Translations under genes and position numbers: made by a program
The notes under the pieces: model-generated
What the model saw: the letters and a program-made list of their open reading frames with translations, nothing else
What the model was told of the DNA's origin: nothing
The model's database searches: none
DNA from: UBA10003 sp964365025
GTDB lineage: Bacteria > Patescibacteriota > Patescibacteriia > Magasanikbacterales > UBA10003
Direction of reading: 5' to 3'
NCBI GenBank assembly: GCA_964365025.1
Contig: CAYIOJ010000039.1
Location: 1 to 8,356, forward strand
Length of the DNA: 8,356 bases
Shown here: positions 1 through 6,416 of the stretch, one piece after another
Layout: every line of letters begins with the position of its first letter
Numbering within the stretch: position 1 is the stretch's first letter

Positions 1-129
1 GATGGAGGCCGTTTGATTTAAAATATCCACGCAATACTTTTCCGCCTCAATCATTTTAGTCAGGCCCTGAATCTGGCCCTGAATGATTTGCAGGCGGCGT
101 AGAGCTTGTTTTTTGATAACGGAGCGCAT
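1..129 (-). CDS. csoR: CsoR-family metal-sensing repressor, partial (C-terminus outside window)
   Basis: The first 43 residues are visible and the gene runs off the window edge. They contain the N-terminal helical signature of the CsoR/RcnR/FrmR family (DUF156): a basic RRL segment (11-13), the QGQIQG turn (17-22, usually EGQVRG) and KYCVDIL (31-37). Cys33 is at the position of the conserved first thiolate ligand. Family members are all-helical tetrameric repressors that leave DNA on binding Cu(I) or, in relatives, Ni/Co, persulfides or formaldehyde; the residues that would separate these are outside the window. The ATG at 129 is preferred because it gives a normal-length N-terminus. An in-frame ATG at 165 would add 12 residues but lies inside the candidate -10 box. 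It follows the terminator of the ten-gene operon and probably has its own promoter. Copper is the best guess from context. Confidence 0.82.
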   Translation of the reverse strand, partial: MRSVIKKQALRRLQIIQGQIQGLTKMIEAEKYCVDILNQTASI

Positions 130-137
130 AAAACTTT

Positions 138-155
138 TATACCCATACCCCCTCT
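138..155 (-). promoter_or_regulatory. Possible CsoR operator in the csoR leader
   Basis: The minus strand reads AGAGGGGGTATGGGTATAA between the candidate -10 box and the ATG. G-tracts flanked by GTAT/TATA elements are typical of CsoR-type operators, and autoregulation is common in the family. The two halves are not a perfect palindrome, so this is suggestive only. Confidence 0.35.
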
Positions 156-163
156 TACTATTC

Positions 164-192
164 ATGGTATCATAAGAGAAAAGGCCTGTCAA
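164..192 (-). promoter_or_regulatory. Candidate csoR promoter
   Basis: On the minus strand a perfect TTGACA (192-187) is followed after 17 nt by TACCAT (169-164; 4 of 6 matches to TATAAT). The -35 box overlaps the loop and second arm of the terminator hairpin of the upstream operon. Transcription would begin around 157, giving a short leader that contains the G-rich candidate CsoR operator. Confidence 0.45.
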
Positions 193-199
193 GGCCTCT
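172..199 (-). terminator. Rho-independent terminator after the ten-gene operon
   Basis: Just 3 nt beyond the SHOCT-gene stop codon the minus strand can form AGAGGCCT-TGAC-AGGCCTTT (8 pairs including one G-T), followed by the pyrimidine tract TCTCTTAT. The stem is short and the U-tract is interrupted, so termination may be partial and allow read-through into csoR. Confidence 0.55.
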
Positions 200-201
200 C
201 T

Positions 202-450
202 CTATTTTTTCAGTAATTTGGTTTTTTCTTCAAATTCTTTGCTGTCTATTTCACCTTTGGCAAAACGCTCCTTGATAATATCCAGCGCGGAATTGCCGCC
301 GAGTCCCTGGTTGTTCATCAGCCATCTGACCAAGGCGATAATGCCGACGATAATTAAGACCCAAAATAAAATCATAAAAATAAAATTAAACCACCACCAG
401 CCGCCGCTTACGCCGCCGTCCCAACCAGACATATTGTAGTATCCCATCAT
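202..450 (-). CDS. Small single-pass membrane protein with SHOCT domain
   Basis: This 82-residue protein has a Gly/Trp/Tyr/Met-rich N-terminus (about 1-19), one hydrophobic segment (about 20-45) and a C-terminal SHOCT (short C-terminal) domain at about 53-80, with the typical ALDIIKERFAKGEIDSKEF pattern. SHOCT domains are small helical modules of unclear function, often found at the end of membrane proteins and thought to mediate oligomerisation or substrate binding. The start overlaps the YibE/F stop codon (ATGATG containing TGA), with consecutive Met codons at 450 and 447. It is the last gene of the operon. The Met/Tyr/Trp-rich N-terminus could face outward, but no function can be assigned. 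Confidence 0.88.
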   Translation of the reverse strand: MMGYYNMSGWDGGVSGGWWWFNFIFMILFWVLIIVGIIALVRWLMNNQGLGGNSALDIIKERFAKGEIDSKEFEEKTKLLKK

Positions 451-1562
451 ATTTTCACCCCCTTTCCTGGTTTTATGGAATAAGTCGCTATGATTGTCGC
501 AATCGGCAGGGCTAGCGCAATTCCAATACTGCCTGTCAGTGTTCTAACAATTTCGGCGGCAATCATTTCGCTGTTAATGACTTGGCTGAAGCTCATAAAA
601 GGAGGTTGTTTAATGCTGAAAAGCAAGAGCAATGGCAAGGCGGCTCCGGCATAAGTTAAAAATAAAGTGTTAATGGCCGCGCCCAAGTGAGTATTGCCGA
701 TACTAAAGGCGGAACGGAAAATTTCTCGGCGCGTTAAGTCGTGATTGGCAATTTTAAGTTGTTCTACCGCTTCAATTTGACTAAGAATAATGTCGTCGAG
801 CACGCCCAAAGTGCCTATTAAAATTCCGGCTAATAGTAATCCCTGAAAATTAAGTGGTGTTTTGGTTATGCCGGTTAAATATATGGCTTCTTCTTGCGCG
901 AGGCCGGATAACCGAGCTAGATAGGTAAAGAGCCAAGACAGCAGAAAAGTGATGAGAAGGGATATAAAAATGCTGATTATAGCCAGATGGGATTTTTTGT
1001 TAAAGCCCTCGGTGAGGTAGATCATAATCACCAAAATCAAAAAGCCGCCGACCAGGCTGATTGTCAAAGCATTGCCGCCGGAAAGAATTTGAGGGACGAT
1101 AAAATAGAGAATTATTAAAAAACTTAAAATTAGACTGATTAGAGCTTTTAGCCCCTTTTTTCTGCCCACTAAAAGTGTGACGATGGCAAAAATCGCGGCT
1201 AAAAGATACAAAGAACCGGTGCGGACATAATCAAAAACCAAAAAAGTTTCCCGGCCTTCGTCGTTTTGGATATAATTTACCAATACTTTGTCTCCCTTTT
1301 TGTATCGATTATTACCGATGACTTCCAAGTCGGAGATGCCTTCGAAATTAAATGTTCTATTTTTCCACTGGCCTTTGAGACCCCGCAATTTTAGATTTTG
1401 CTGAATAATTTTTGAGCCGTCTTCTTTGATTATTTCTTTTTCAGCTGTTATTTCAATGATTTTTGCTGAAAGAATTTCTTCGTGATTGTCTACCGCTCCG
1501 TCGTGAGCCAAAACAGGCCAGGGGAAGAGTAAAACTATCAGTAAAATAATTTTTTTCAGCAT
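447..1562 (-). CDS. YibE/F-family multipass membrane protein
   Basis: The 371-residue protein has a signal peptide (1-19, ending PVLA before HDG), an extracytoplasmic soluble region of about 90 residues, and a membrane domain from about 115 to the end with seven or eight predicted helices. The membrane part has the YibE/F family (PF07907) hallmarks: LIGTLGVLDDIILSQIEAV (248-266) and then SAFSIGNTHLGAAINTLF (284-301) leading into AGAALPLLLL (305-314). The conserved acidic pair D256-D257 and the Asn/His/Asn pattern 290-298 lie next to the membrane. The family is widespread but its biochemical role is not established; a transport role is usually assumed. It starts 10 nt after the CcdA stop and overlaps the SHOCT gene by 4 nt. 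Clustering with SHOCT, CcdA and CsoR genes suggests metal or redox homeostasis here, by inference only. Confidence 0.92.
   Translation of the reverse strand: MLKKIILLIVLLFPWPVLAHDGAVDNHEEILSAKIIEITAEKEIIKEDGSKIIQQNLKLRGLKGQWKNRTFNFEGISDLEVIGNNRYKKGDKVLVNYIQNDEGRETFLVFDYVRTGSLYLLAAIFAIVTLLVGRKKGLKALISLILSFLIILYFIVPQILSGGNALTISLVGGFLILVIMIYLTEGFNKKSHLAIISIFISLLITFLLSWLFTYLARLSGLAQEEAIYLTGITKTPLNFQGLLLAGILIGTLGVLDDIILSQIEAVEQLKIANHDLTRREIFRSAFSIGNTHLGAAINTLFLTYAGAALPLLLLFSIKQPPFMSFSQVINSEMIAAEIVRTLTGSIGIALALPIATIIATYSIKPGKGVKI
451..466 (-). promoter_or_regulatory. Strong ribosome binding site for the SHOCT gene
   Basis: The minus strand reads GGAAAGGGGGTGAAAAT just before the ATG at 450, with 7 nt between the G-run and the start. 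It is the clearest Shine-Dalgarno-like sequence in the operon and supports the start at 450 (or 447) inside the end of the YibE/F gene. Confidence 0.6.
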
Positions 1563-1572
1563 AGGTTTTTGA

Positions 1573-2274
1573 TTAGACCACCAGAGTAAGAATGGCCATG
1601 CCCAAGATAATCATGGCCAGCCCCATAATGATTTTTTGATTTTTTTTGTTGCGTTGCTGCCATTCACCCATTTTAACGAGCGTGTAGGGATTAGTGGAGA
1701 GGGCGAGAATGATAATCAGAGGCAGGACGAACATGAAATTGTATAAAATGAGATAAAGAAAACCAGAGAAAAACGATGTCTGCGAGGCCAGCAGGGCGGT
1801 GATCGCCGCGTAAATGCCGCCGGAGCAGGGGACAGAACAAAGAGCGACGAGAAAGGCGGCAATGGCCACGGTGGGAAAAGAGGCCTTTTTTAAAAGTTCG
1901 CGGATTTTATCTTTGGAGATATGGGGAATATTCAAATTGAGCCGTGCCTGCGGCAGAAAAACATCACGCAGACTCAATAGGCCTAATATAATCAAAAGCC
2001 ACGAGCCGAGTTTGGCGAAAAAATGATGCTGGCCGAAAAACATAATGCCGGAAAGTAGGCCCACGCCGATCGCGAGATAAGTCAAAAAAATTATGAAGAC
2101 ATACACCAACCCCAAACCAAAAATGTTTTTAAAACTGCGCTGCAGGGTCAAAAGAAAGGCAATGAAGAAAATTAAAATGGCGATGGCGCAAGGATGGATG
2201 CCGTCAATAAAACCGGTGAAAGCCACGAGAGGAATGACTGTGGCCGGAGTAAGAGTGGTGAGAGCCGGAATCAT
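1573..2274 (-). CDS. ccdA: CcdA/DsbD-type thiol-disulfide (electron) transporter
   Basis: The protein (233 residues from the ATG at 2274) has about six hydrophobic helices. Two Cys motifs lie in the expected membrane helices: GIHPCAIAIL (Cys29) near the start of the first helix and CSVPCSGGIYAA (Cys146, Cys150) in the fourth. In CcdA/DsbD/ScsB proteins such a pair forms a redox switch that carries electrons from cytoplasmic thioredoxin to extracytoplasmic thioredoxin-fold proteins. The length suits a CcdA-only protein without the DsbD periplasmic domains. A TTG at 2295 would add 7 residues and overlap the upstream gene by 11 nt; the ATG is preferred, but neither start has a clear ribosome binding site. 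The likely electron acceptor is the tandem thioredoxin-fold protein encoded upstream in the operon. Confidence 0.9.
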   Translation of the reverse strand: MIPALTTLTPATVIPLVAFTGFIDGIHPCAIAILIFFIAFLLTLQRSFKNIFGLGLVYVFIIFLTYLAIGVGLLSGIMFFGQHHFFAKLGSWLLIILGLLSLRDVFLPQARLNLNIPHISKDKIRELLKKASFPTVAIAAFLVALCSVPCSGGIYAAITALLASQTSFFSGFLYLILYNFMFVLPLIIILALSTNPYTLVKMGEWQQRNKKNQKIIMGLAMIILGMAILTLVV

Positions 2275-2284
2275 AGAACAAAGT

Positions 2285-2725
2285 TTATTTAACAAAGGCC
2301 GTGGTGGTTAATTCCACCTGCGGTCTGACCGGATCATTGCTTTTGACATAAATTATTCTGTCTTGCTGTCCCGTGCCGTGTGAACCAGAGCCCATGGCGC
2401 TCGTGTCATAGCGCACCACAAGTTCGGTTTCTTCGCCGGGATTGAGCTGATTTTTTCCCACGCTCGCCGTGGTGCAGCTGCAAGAAGTGGTGAGGCGCGA
2501 GATTTGTAATACGCCCGGGCCGGCATTTTTTATTTTGAATTTTGTCTCGGCAATAACGCCAAAAATCAGTTCGCCGAAATTATAAGACGCGGGCTCTACT
2601 ATGATTTGCGGTTGCGGCCCCTGCGCGCGTTCGGTTGACGGCACAGACTGACGGTAACCGAAAATCGCGAGCCCCAAAAAAGCCAGCGCCGCGCCGACGA
2701 CCCAAAATTGCCATTTGTTTAACAT
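2285..2725 (-). CDS. Short DUF1573 protein, membrane-anchored
   Basis: The 146-residue protein has an N-terminal hydrophobic anchor (about 6-23) followed by a DUF1573 domain (about 40-145). The domain shows FGELIFG (50-56), the immunoglobulin-like strand KFKIKNAGPGVLQISRL, the family-defining SCSCTT (81-86) and the end strand YVKSNDP. DUF1573 proteins are exported Ig-fold proteins of unknown function; the CxC/CGC motif is a plausible metal or redox site. A Gly/Ser loop with Met111 and His116 lies downstream of the Cys pair and resembles a Met/His insertion in the longer paralogue in the same operon. The gene starts 2 nt after the DUF3105 stop. Confidence 0.9.
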   Translation of the reverse strand: MLNKWQFWVVGAALAFLGLAIFGYRQSVPSTERAQGPQPQIIVEPASYNFGELIFGVIAETKFKIKNAGPGVLQISRLTTSCSCTTASVGKNQLNPGEETELVVRYDTSAMGSGSHGTGQQDRIIYVKSNDPVRPQVELTTTAFVK

Positions 2726-2727
2726 AT

Positions 2728-3240
2728 TTAGTCGGGAATAAATTCCGGCCCTTTGTTTTTGTATTGCCGGATGAATTTTTTGATTTTTATCTCGTCAAAG
2801 GCCGACAGTTTCAGCAGACGCCCCCAGGCGGAAAGAGCAATCGGACTGTCATTTTTAGCGCGCGGAGAAAGCAAGATTTTTGATTGATACTGCCTCGCCA
2901 GCTCTTCCATCTTATTTTTCAAATCCTGATCATTTTTATCTTGATAAGTGATCCAGATGCCGCCGTGCTCCAAATTGTGTATAGCGACTTCATCACTGAT
3001 TTCGTCTTGGTGTGCGCCCCAGTCAGCGTCCTTGCCGGTATGCGGGCCCGAGGTGGGCGGGTTGGAATTATAAGGCTCGTGCGGCGAGCTCAAGGAAATG
3101 TGATTATTGCCCATAATGGGAATTTTTTCACCCAGCTCTTCATAATCAGATGGACTGGAGATTCCCCACCAGATTATGCCGATAATTAAAATAATAATCG
3201 CCCCGATCCACCAATATGTTTTTATGGCTGATGATGACAT
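2728..3240 (-). CDS. DUF3105 single-pass membrane protein
   Basis: The 170-residue protein has one N-terminal transmembrane segment (about 9-26) and then an extracytoplasmic DUF3105 domain (PF11303). Its conserved motifs are all present: YNSNPPTSGPH (57-67), the WG pair at 74-75 and IHNLEHGG (87-94). The invariant His residues (47, 54, 67, 88, 92) could bind a metal, but no activity is established for the family. The first 19 nt overlap the end of the CCAH membrane gene; the ATG at 3240 is preceded by a modest GGGGAC ribosome-binding-like sequence. DUF3105 genes often sit near metal or redox genes, which fits the DUF1573 and CcdA neighbours. Confidence 0.9.
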   Translation of the reverse strand: MSSSAIKTYWWIGAIIILIIGIIWWGISSPSDYEELGEKIPIMGNNHISLSSPHEPYNSNPPTSGPHTGKDADWGAHQDEISDEVAIHNLEHGGIWITYQDKNDQDLKNKMEELARQYQSKILLSPRAKNDSPIALSAWGRLLKLSAFDEIKIKKFIRQYKNKGPEFIPD

Positions 3241-3671
3241 AGTCCCCGCGAAATTTTATAATATTTTCTCCCCATGTATGTTATGCCGGCGATGACAAAA
3301 GCAATACTGACAAGGAAGATTTGTTTTTGATAAGCTGAAAGAAACACGGCCGCGCCCGAGGCGCCGATAATCGGCAAAAGTGTGACCAAATTATGCGCGC
3401 AGCAGCCGAGCATGGCCGCGGCGGAGACACCGCCGGAAGCGGCCATGGTTCCGCCGCCGCCGTGGCGCGCTAAAAGGTGAATGGCGCGGAATAATCCCAC
3501 CTGGACGCCAAAGCCGATGATTAGGGGCAAAATAAAATACCAGCGATATTTGAATTGATATAGGGGAGATGTCCAGCTTTGCATGCCCCAGCTTTGGATA
3601 AGATAAAAAATTACGCCGATTCCAAGGACGCCAGCAATTCCCCAAAACAGCGGAGAATAGTTTCGTTTCAT
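3222..3671 (-). CDS. MerT-like membrane protein with GCCAH motif
   Basis: This 149-residue protein has about four membrane segments (6-26, 45-66, 77-110 and 117-135). Its key part is a vicinal cysteine motif, LGCCAHNL (88-95), followed by an IIGASGAAVFLSAYQ stretch (101-115). The pattern of CC, a short polar step, LG-x-SGA, an aromatic/acidic turn and a further helix resembles the mercuric transport protein MerT, where a CC pair in the first helix is followed by LG-x-SGAW and an EPYRP turn. A CHH motif (145-147) near the C-terminus adds further soft-metal ligands. The Gly-rich loop HGGGGTMAASGG (70-81) precedes the Cys pair. It overlaps the long DUF1573 gene by 4 nt. A role moving or receiving a soft metal ion is inferred; true homology to MerT needs a profile search. 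Confidence 0.75.
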   Translation of the reverse strand: MKRNYSPLFWGIAGVLGIGVIFYLIQSWGMQSWTSPLYQFKYRWYFILPLIIGFGVQVGLFRAIHLLARHGGGGTMAASGGVSAAAMLGCCAHNLVTLLPIIGASGAAVFLSAYQKQIFLVSIAFVIAGITYMGRKYYKISRGLCHHQP

Positions 3672-4501
3672 TTAATTGCTAAGTTAAAGATTAAATCTTT
3701 ATTAAATCCTATAATCAGAGCGCCGGAAAACTCGCCGTTAAAGGTTAGAGCGGCGCGGAGATGATGTCCGCCGCCGTTTTCTAAAATGGAGTAGTTGCTC
3801 GGTGTTTTGCCAGTCAAAGTGGACTGGCTTTTGACATCCATGGTGGATAGGTCAAAGACGTGGTTGTCAGCTGTGAATTCCACGATAGTTTGGCCATTTT
3901 CTCGTTTGACGCTCTGCACCGCTATTTCCACGCCGTTTTGCGAAGCGGAAAGAACTTCCGCGCCCGTCGCCGCTGGGGGTACCGCGGAAACTTCGCCTTT
4001 GACCACGACCGCGTCAAAGGTAATGGTTTTTTTAGAGTTGCTAACGCCGTTGTCATTGCTGTAAATTGAAATGGTGCGCGTCACCGGGCCGACGGCTTCG
4101 GGGCCGTGGGCGTTGGGATCAAAGACAATTTCCAGATTGCCGCTGTCGCCGGGCTTAATCGTTTCCGACCAAAAAGCCGGCCCGCTCGCGCCATGTCCGG
4201 GCATGCCAAATTCCGGCGAACGCCGGCCGTTGGCTTCCAGAACAACTTTAGTGCACATGCAGGAAGTGGCAAATTTGGAGATTTTTAAATCGCCCGTGCC
4301 GGTATTTTGAATTTTAATTGTTTTTTTGGCGAGCCCCCGCGCCATGGAGATGTCGCCCCAGTCAAAATTGGTTGTTTCCACCGCGAGCTTTCCCAAACCA
4401 TTGCCGCTCTTTTCTTTCATGGTCGCCGCGACCGCGGCGCCAATGCCGCCAATAACCAAAAGAACTATTATCGTTAAAATAATTTTTGTGTTTTTGTCCA
4501 T
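3668..4501 (-). CDS. Long DUF1573 protein with extra C-terminal domain
   Basis: The 277-residue protein has an N-terminal hydrophobic signal or anchor (6-26), a DUF1573 domain (about 37-170) and a linker rich in Ala/Pro (171-182). The last 95 residues form a separate mostly beta region I do not recognise. In the DUF1573 part, FDWGDI (46-51) and the Ig-like strand KKTIKIQNTGTGDLKISKF lead to SCMCTK (80-85). An insertion GMPGHGASGPAFW (99-111) follows, with Met100 and His103 as possible ligands. The C-terminal region contains GGGHHLR (243-249). The ATG at 4501 is 1 nt from the preceding stop and gives a normal signal sequence; a TTG at 4525 is possible but less likely. It is paralogous to the shorter DUF1573 gene in the same operon. 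The likely place of action is outside the membrane. Confidence 0.86.
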   Translation of the reverse strand: MDKNTKIILTIIVLLVIGGIGAAVAATMKEKSGNGLGKLAVETTNFDWGDISMARGLAKKTIKIQNTGTGDLKISKFATSCMCTKVVLEANGRRSPEFGMPGHGASGPAFWSETIKPGDSGNLEIVFDPNAHGPEAVGPVTRTISIYSNDNGVSNSKKTITFDAVVVKGEVSAVPPAATGAEVLSASQNGVEIAVQSVKRENGQTIVEFTADNHVFDLSTMDVKSQSTLTGKTPSNYSILENGGGHHLRAALTFNGEFSGALIIGFNKDLIFNLAIK

Positions 4502-4502
4502 A

Positions 4503-5339
4503 TTATTTGGCTTGCGCCGGATCAATTATTTTATTACTGCTTAAATCATGATATAGGCCCATGCCCCTTACTCCTTGCCTGAAGACATAAGCGCCGTCTT
4601 TGGCCACTGTGCCGACTTGCGGCCAGATCTTGACCAGTTGAGGGTAAGCTGACAAATCGCCGGTTAAAATCAGAGTTGGCACGAGCGTGATGCCGTATTT
4701 AGCAATCAATTGTTTTCCAACAAGCGATTGGCGGTCCATCATTTCCGCCTTCGCGCTTAAGCCGAATTGTTTGACAATGGATTCGTGAACGCGCGCGTCA
4801 TAACAATTGGGACAGGTGAAATCGGTCAAAAGAACCATTTTGACGCGGCCTTTTACTTCATTAGCGGCGATGGAAAAAAACGGACCGCCAATGTTTTTAA
4901 GAATAAACACCCCGTCTTTTATTTCGCCAGCCGCGGGCAGGGCTTTTTGCAAGAATTCGCCTTTTTCAATTTCACCGGTTAAAATTACGGTTGGTATTTT
5001 TTCAATATTGTATTTTTTAATCAGCGCGTTGCCTTCTTCGCTCATCTTTTCCACGGTTTTTGCAATTTTGACGTTCACATTATTTTTTTTCAGTTGTTCC
5101 AAGAAATTATTGACATCAACGCAATCGGCGCAAGACGGTTCTTTGATTATGATGGCTTCAATTTCGGCCGGACGCTTAGCTTCCGTTGTTTGGGCGATTT
5201 TTTGATTCAAAACGATATTGACGCGCAGAAAATTCACTGCTCCAATAATTAGACCGACAAGAATTATTAGAAAAATACCCGCGGCCAGCCAGAAATTAAG
5301 AGAAAAATTTTTAAATTTTTTAAGCATATTGATTAACAT
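4503..5339 (-). CDS. Membrane-anchored protein with two thioredoxin-like domains
   Basis: The 278-residue protein has one N-terminal transmembrane helix (about 17-38) and two thioredoxin-like folds in tandem. The first has the active-site motif SCADCVD (69-75, Cys70/Cys73) and the cis-proline loop KIPTVIL (114-120). The second has TCPNCYD (175-181, Cys176/Cys179) and LVPTLIL (219-225). Both have a GE or GD turn after the Pro loop. They are expected to face outside and act as thiol-disulfide carriers or reductases. The CcdA-like protein of the same operon is the likely electron donor, and the CxC/CC-containing neighbours are candidate clients. The ATG at 5339 overlaps the preceding gene by 7 nt; the ATG at 5327 (residue 5) is an alternative with a GGGGGA about 12 nt upstream. 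Confidence 0.85.
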   Translation of the reverse strand: MLINMLKKFKNFSLNFWLAAGIFLIILVGLIIGAVNFLRVNIVLNQKIAQTTEAKRPAEIEAIIIKEPSCADCVDVNNFLEQLKKNNVNVKIAKTVEKMSEEGNALIKKYNIEKIPTVILTGEIEKGEFLQKALPAAGEIKDGVFILKNIGGPFFSIAANEVKGRVKMVLLTDFTCPNCYDARVHESIVKQFGLSAKAEMMDRQSLVGKQLIAKYGITLVPTLILTGDLSAYPQLVKIWPQVGTVAKDGAYVFRQGVRGMGLYHDLSSNKIIDPAQAK

Positions 5340-5647
5340 CCCCCAACCATGTTAGGCAGATTCTCCGTGCCGCCGGTCGGCGCCGTTGTCGCGGCTCCAA
5401 ATGATCCGTTTTTTACTTTGCTCAAAATTTGCGCCGACTGCACTGCTTGAGCAATGGAAAAAACAGCTACTATCGCGAGTATGATTGTAACGAGTAAGCT
5501 GTTCCACTGCAAAGTAGCGCCGGCCGGCTTTTTTTCCTGGTGCAATTCAGTCAGGATTTGCTCTTTCAGCGTTGCCAGTTCAGATGGCAGAGCCGCCGGA
5601 GTGTTTACGGCTTCGGTCGCGTGTTCGTGATGTTGTTGGTTTTCCAT
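5333..5647 (-). CDS. Small single-pass membrane protein with LPNMVGGC tail
   Basis: No known family is recognised in this 104-residue protein. It begins with a His-rich segment (HHEH, 6-9), has a polar, probably helical N-terminal region (21-40), one transmembrane helix (about 50-70) and a short Gly/Thr-rich tail that ends exactly in LPNMVGGC. By the positive-inside rule (Lys39-Lys40 before the helix) the N-terminus is probably cytoplasmic and the tail outside; this is not certain, as a Lys-Val-Lys also follows the helix. The same last eight residues, with one substitution, end the preceding gene product. The only Cys is the final residue. The gene starts 10 nt after its neighbour's stop and overlaps the tandem thioredoxin gene, so the free terminal Cys is made alongside thiol-handling enzymes. 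Confidence 0.85.
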   Translation of the reverse strand: MENQQHHEHATEAVNTPAALPSELATLKEQILTELHQEKKPAGATLQWNSLLVTIILAIVAVFSIAQAVQSAQILSKVKNGSFGAATTAPTGGTENLPNMVGGC

Positions 5648-5657
5648 ATGTTTTTAA

Positions 5658-6404
5658 TTAACACCCTCCCACCATTCCCGGCAAATCCTTGATTTCCGAG
5701 GGCAGGGGAGCGCTCGCGCTATTGGCGCTGTATTTAGGCATTTTTAAATTTAAAACAAGAGCGGCAATATCGGGCGTAAATTGTCCGCTTTGCAACTGTT
5801 CGCTGATTTTTTTAATCATCTGTTTGGGAAAATATTTTCCTTTCCAGCGCGCCAGTTCGCGCAAGATTTCATCGTTGGAAAATTCAGCGCCGTGCTTCTG
5901 AATGAGGTAAGCCGCTAGGCCGCGCATAGCCTGGGAGTGGGCGCAGCCACAGGCAGCCTGGCCGTTTTTGTCAATAATGGCTTTGGCTCCGCAACAAAAT
6001 TCGCAGGAGATGCGTAGTCCCACGTCAATGTATCTCTGCAAGGATTCGCCGGTTAAAGTAATTTTTTGTGTTCCATAAGTCGGGTCAAATACTTTCATCG
6101 CGTTCATGGCCGGCTCAACTTGGTCAAAAGACACATTTAACTCCGCGCCGTAGACCATGGGCGCGCCTTGATGCATGGCGAGCATGACCGCGTCCTGCGC
6201 CAAATCGCCGGTCAGCTTTCCATCGCCTTTGCCGCCCCATTTGGCCGCCGCGGCGCTAATCCAGCTTTGGCCGTTATTCATGCCCATGGCGGTCATGGTT
6301 TTCGCCATGATGATTTGATTGCCGCCGAAAAGCAACAAAATCAGCGCTAACAGCGCGCAATTCAGCCAGAATAAAAAGCGGCTGGAATGATTGAGTGAAA
6401 TCAT
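5658..6404 (-). CDS. Exported Cys-rich protein with CEFCC/CGCAH motifs and LPGMVGGC tail
   Basis: The 248-residue protein has an N-terminal signal anchor (about 10-34), then an extracytoplasmic region. The central part holds CEFCCGAKAII (134-144) and ACGCAHSQAMRGLAAYL (151-167), followed by a helical segment with EILRELARWKGKYFPKQM (179-196). Five Cys (134, 137, 138, 152, 154) and His156 can form a metal or disulfide site. The arrangement recalls PCYCGC-type exported Cys proteins, but I do not claim homology. A low-complexity linker leads to LPGMVGGC as the exact C-terminus, with Cys248 last. It is the first gene after the palindromic operator, so it should be the most directly controlled product. 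The ATG at 6404 has no clear Shine-Dalgarno sequence. The function is unknown; a metal-binding or redox client role is inferred. Confidence 0.88.
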   Translation of the reverse strand: MISLNHSSRFLFWLNCALLALILLLFGGNQIIMAKTMTAMGMNNGQSWISAAAAKWGGKGDGKLTGDLAQDAVMLAMHQGAPMVYGAELNVSFDQVEPAMNAMKVFDPTYGTQKITLTGESLQRYIDVGLRISCEFCCGAKAIIDKNGQAACGCAHSQAMRGLAAYLIQKHGAEFSNDEILRELARWKGKYFPKQMIKKISEQLQSGQFTPDIAALVLNLKMPKYSANSASAPLPSEIKDLPGMVGGC

Positions 6405-6416
6405 AGATGTATATTA

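Noticed and set aside
434..442. Third BlaI operator half-site GTAGTA within the SHOCT gene
   Set aside because: Only one arm is present and it simply encodes the Tyr-Tyr near the protein start.
5333..5675. GGC tail as a ubiquitin- or Pup-like modifier end
   Set aside because: Both proteins are membrane-anchored with the tail probably outside, have no beta-grasp or Pup-like features, and no conjugation gene is visible.
5333..5688. LPxMVGGC as a sortase LPxTG signal
   Set aside because: The Thr is replaced, and no hydrophobic helix or basic tail follows; the motif is the extreme C-terminus.
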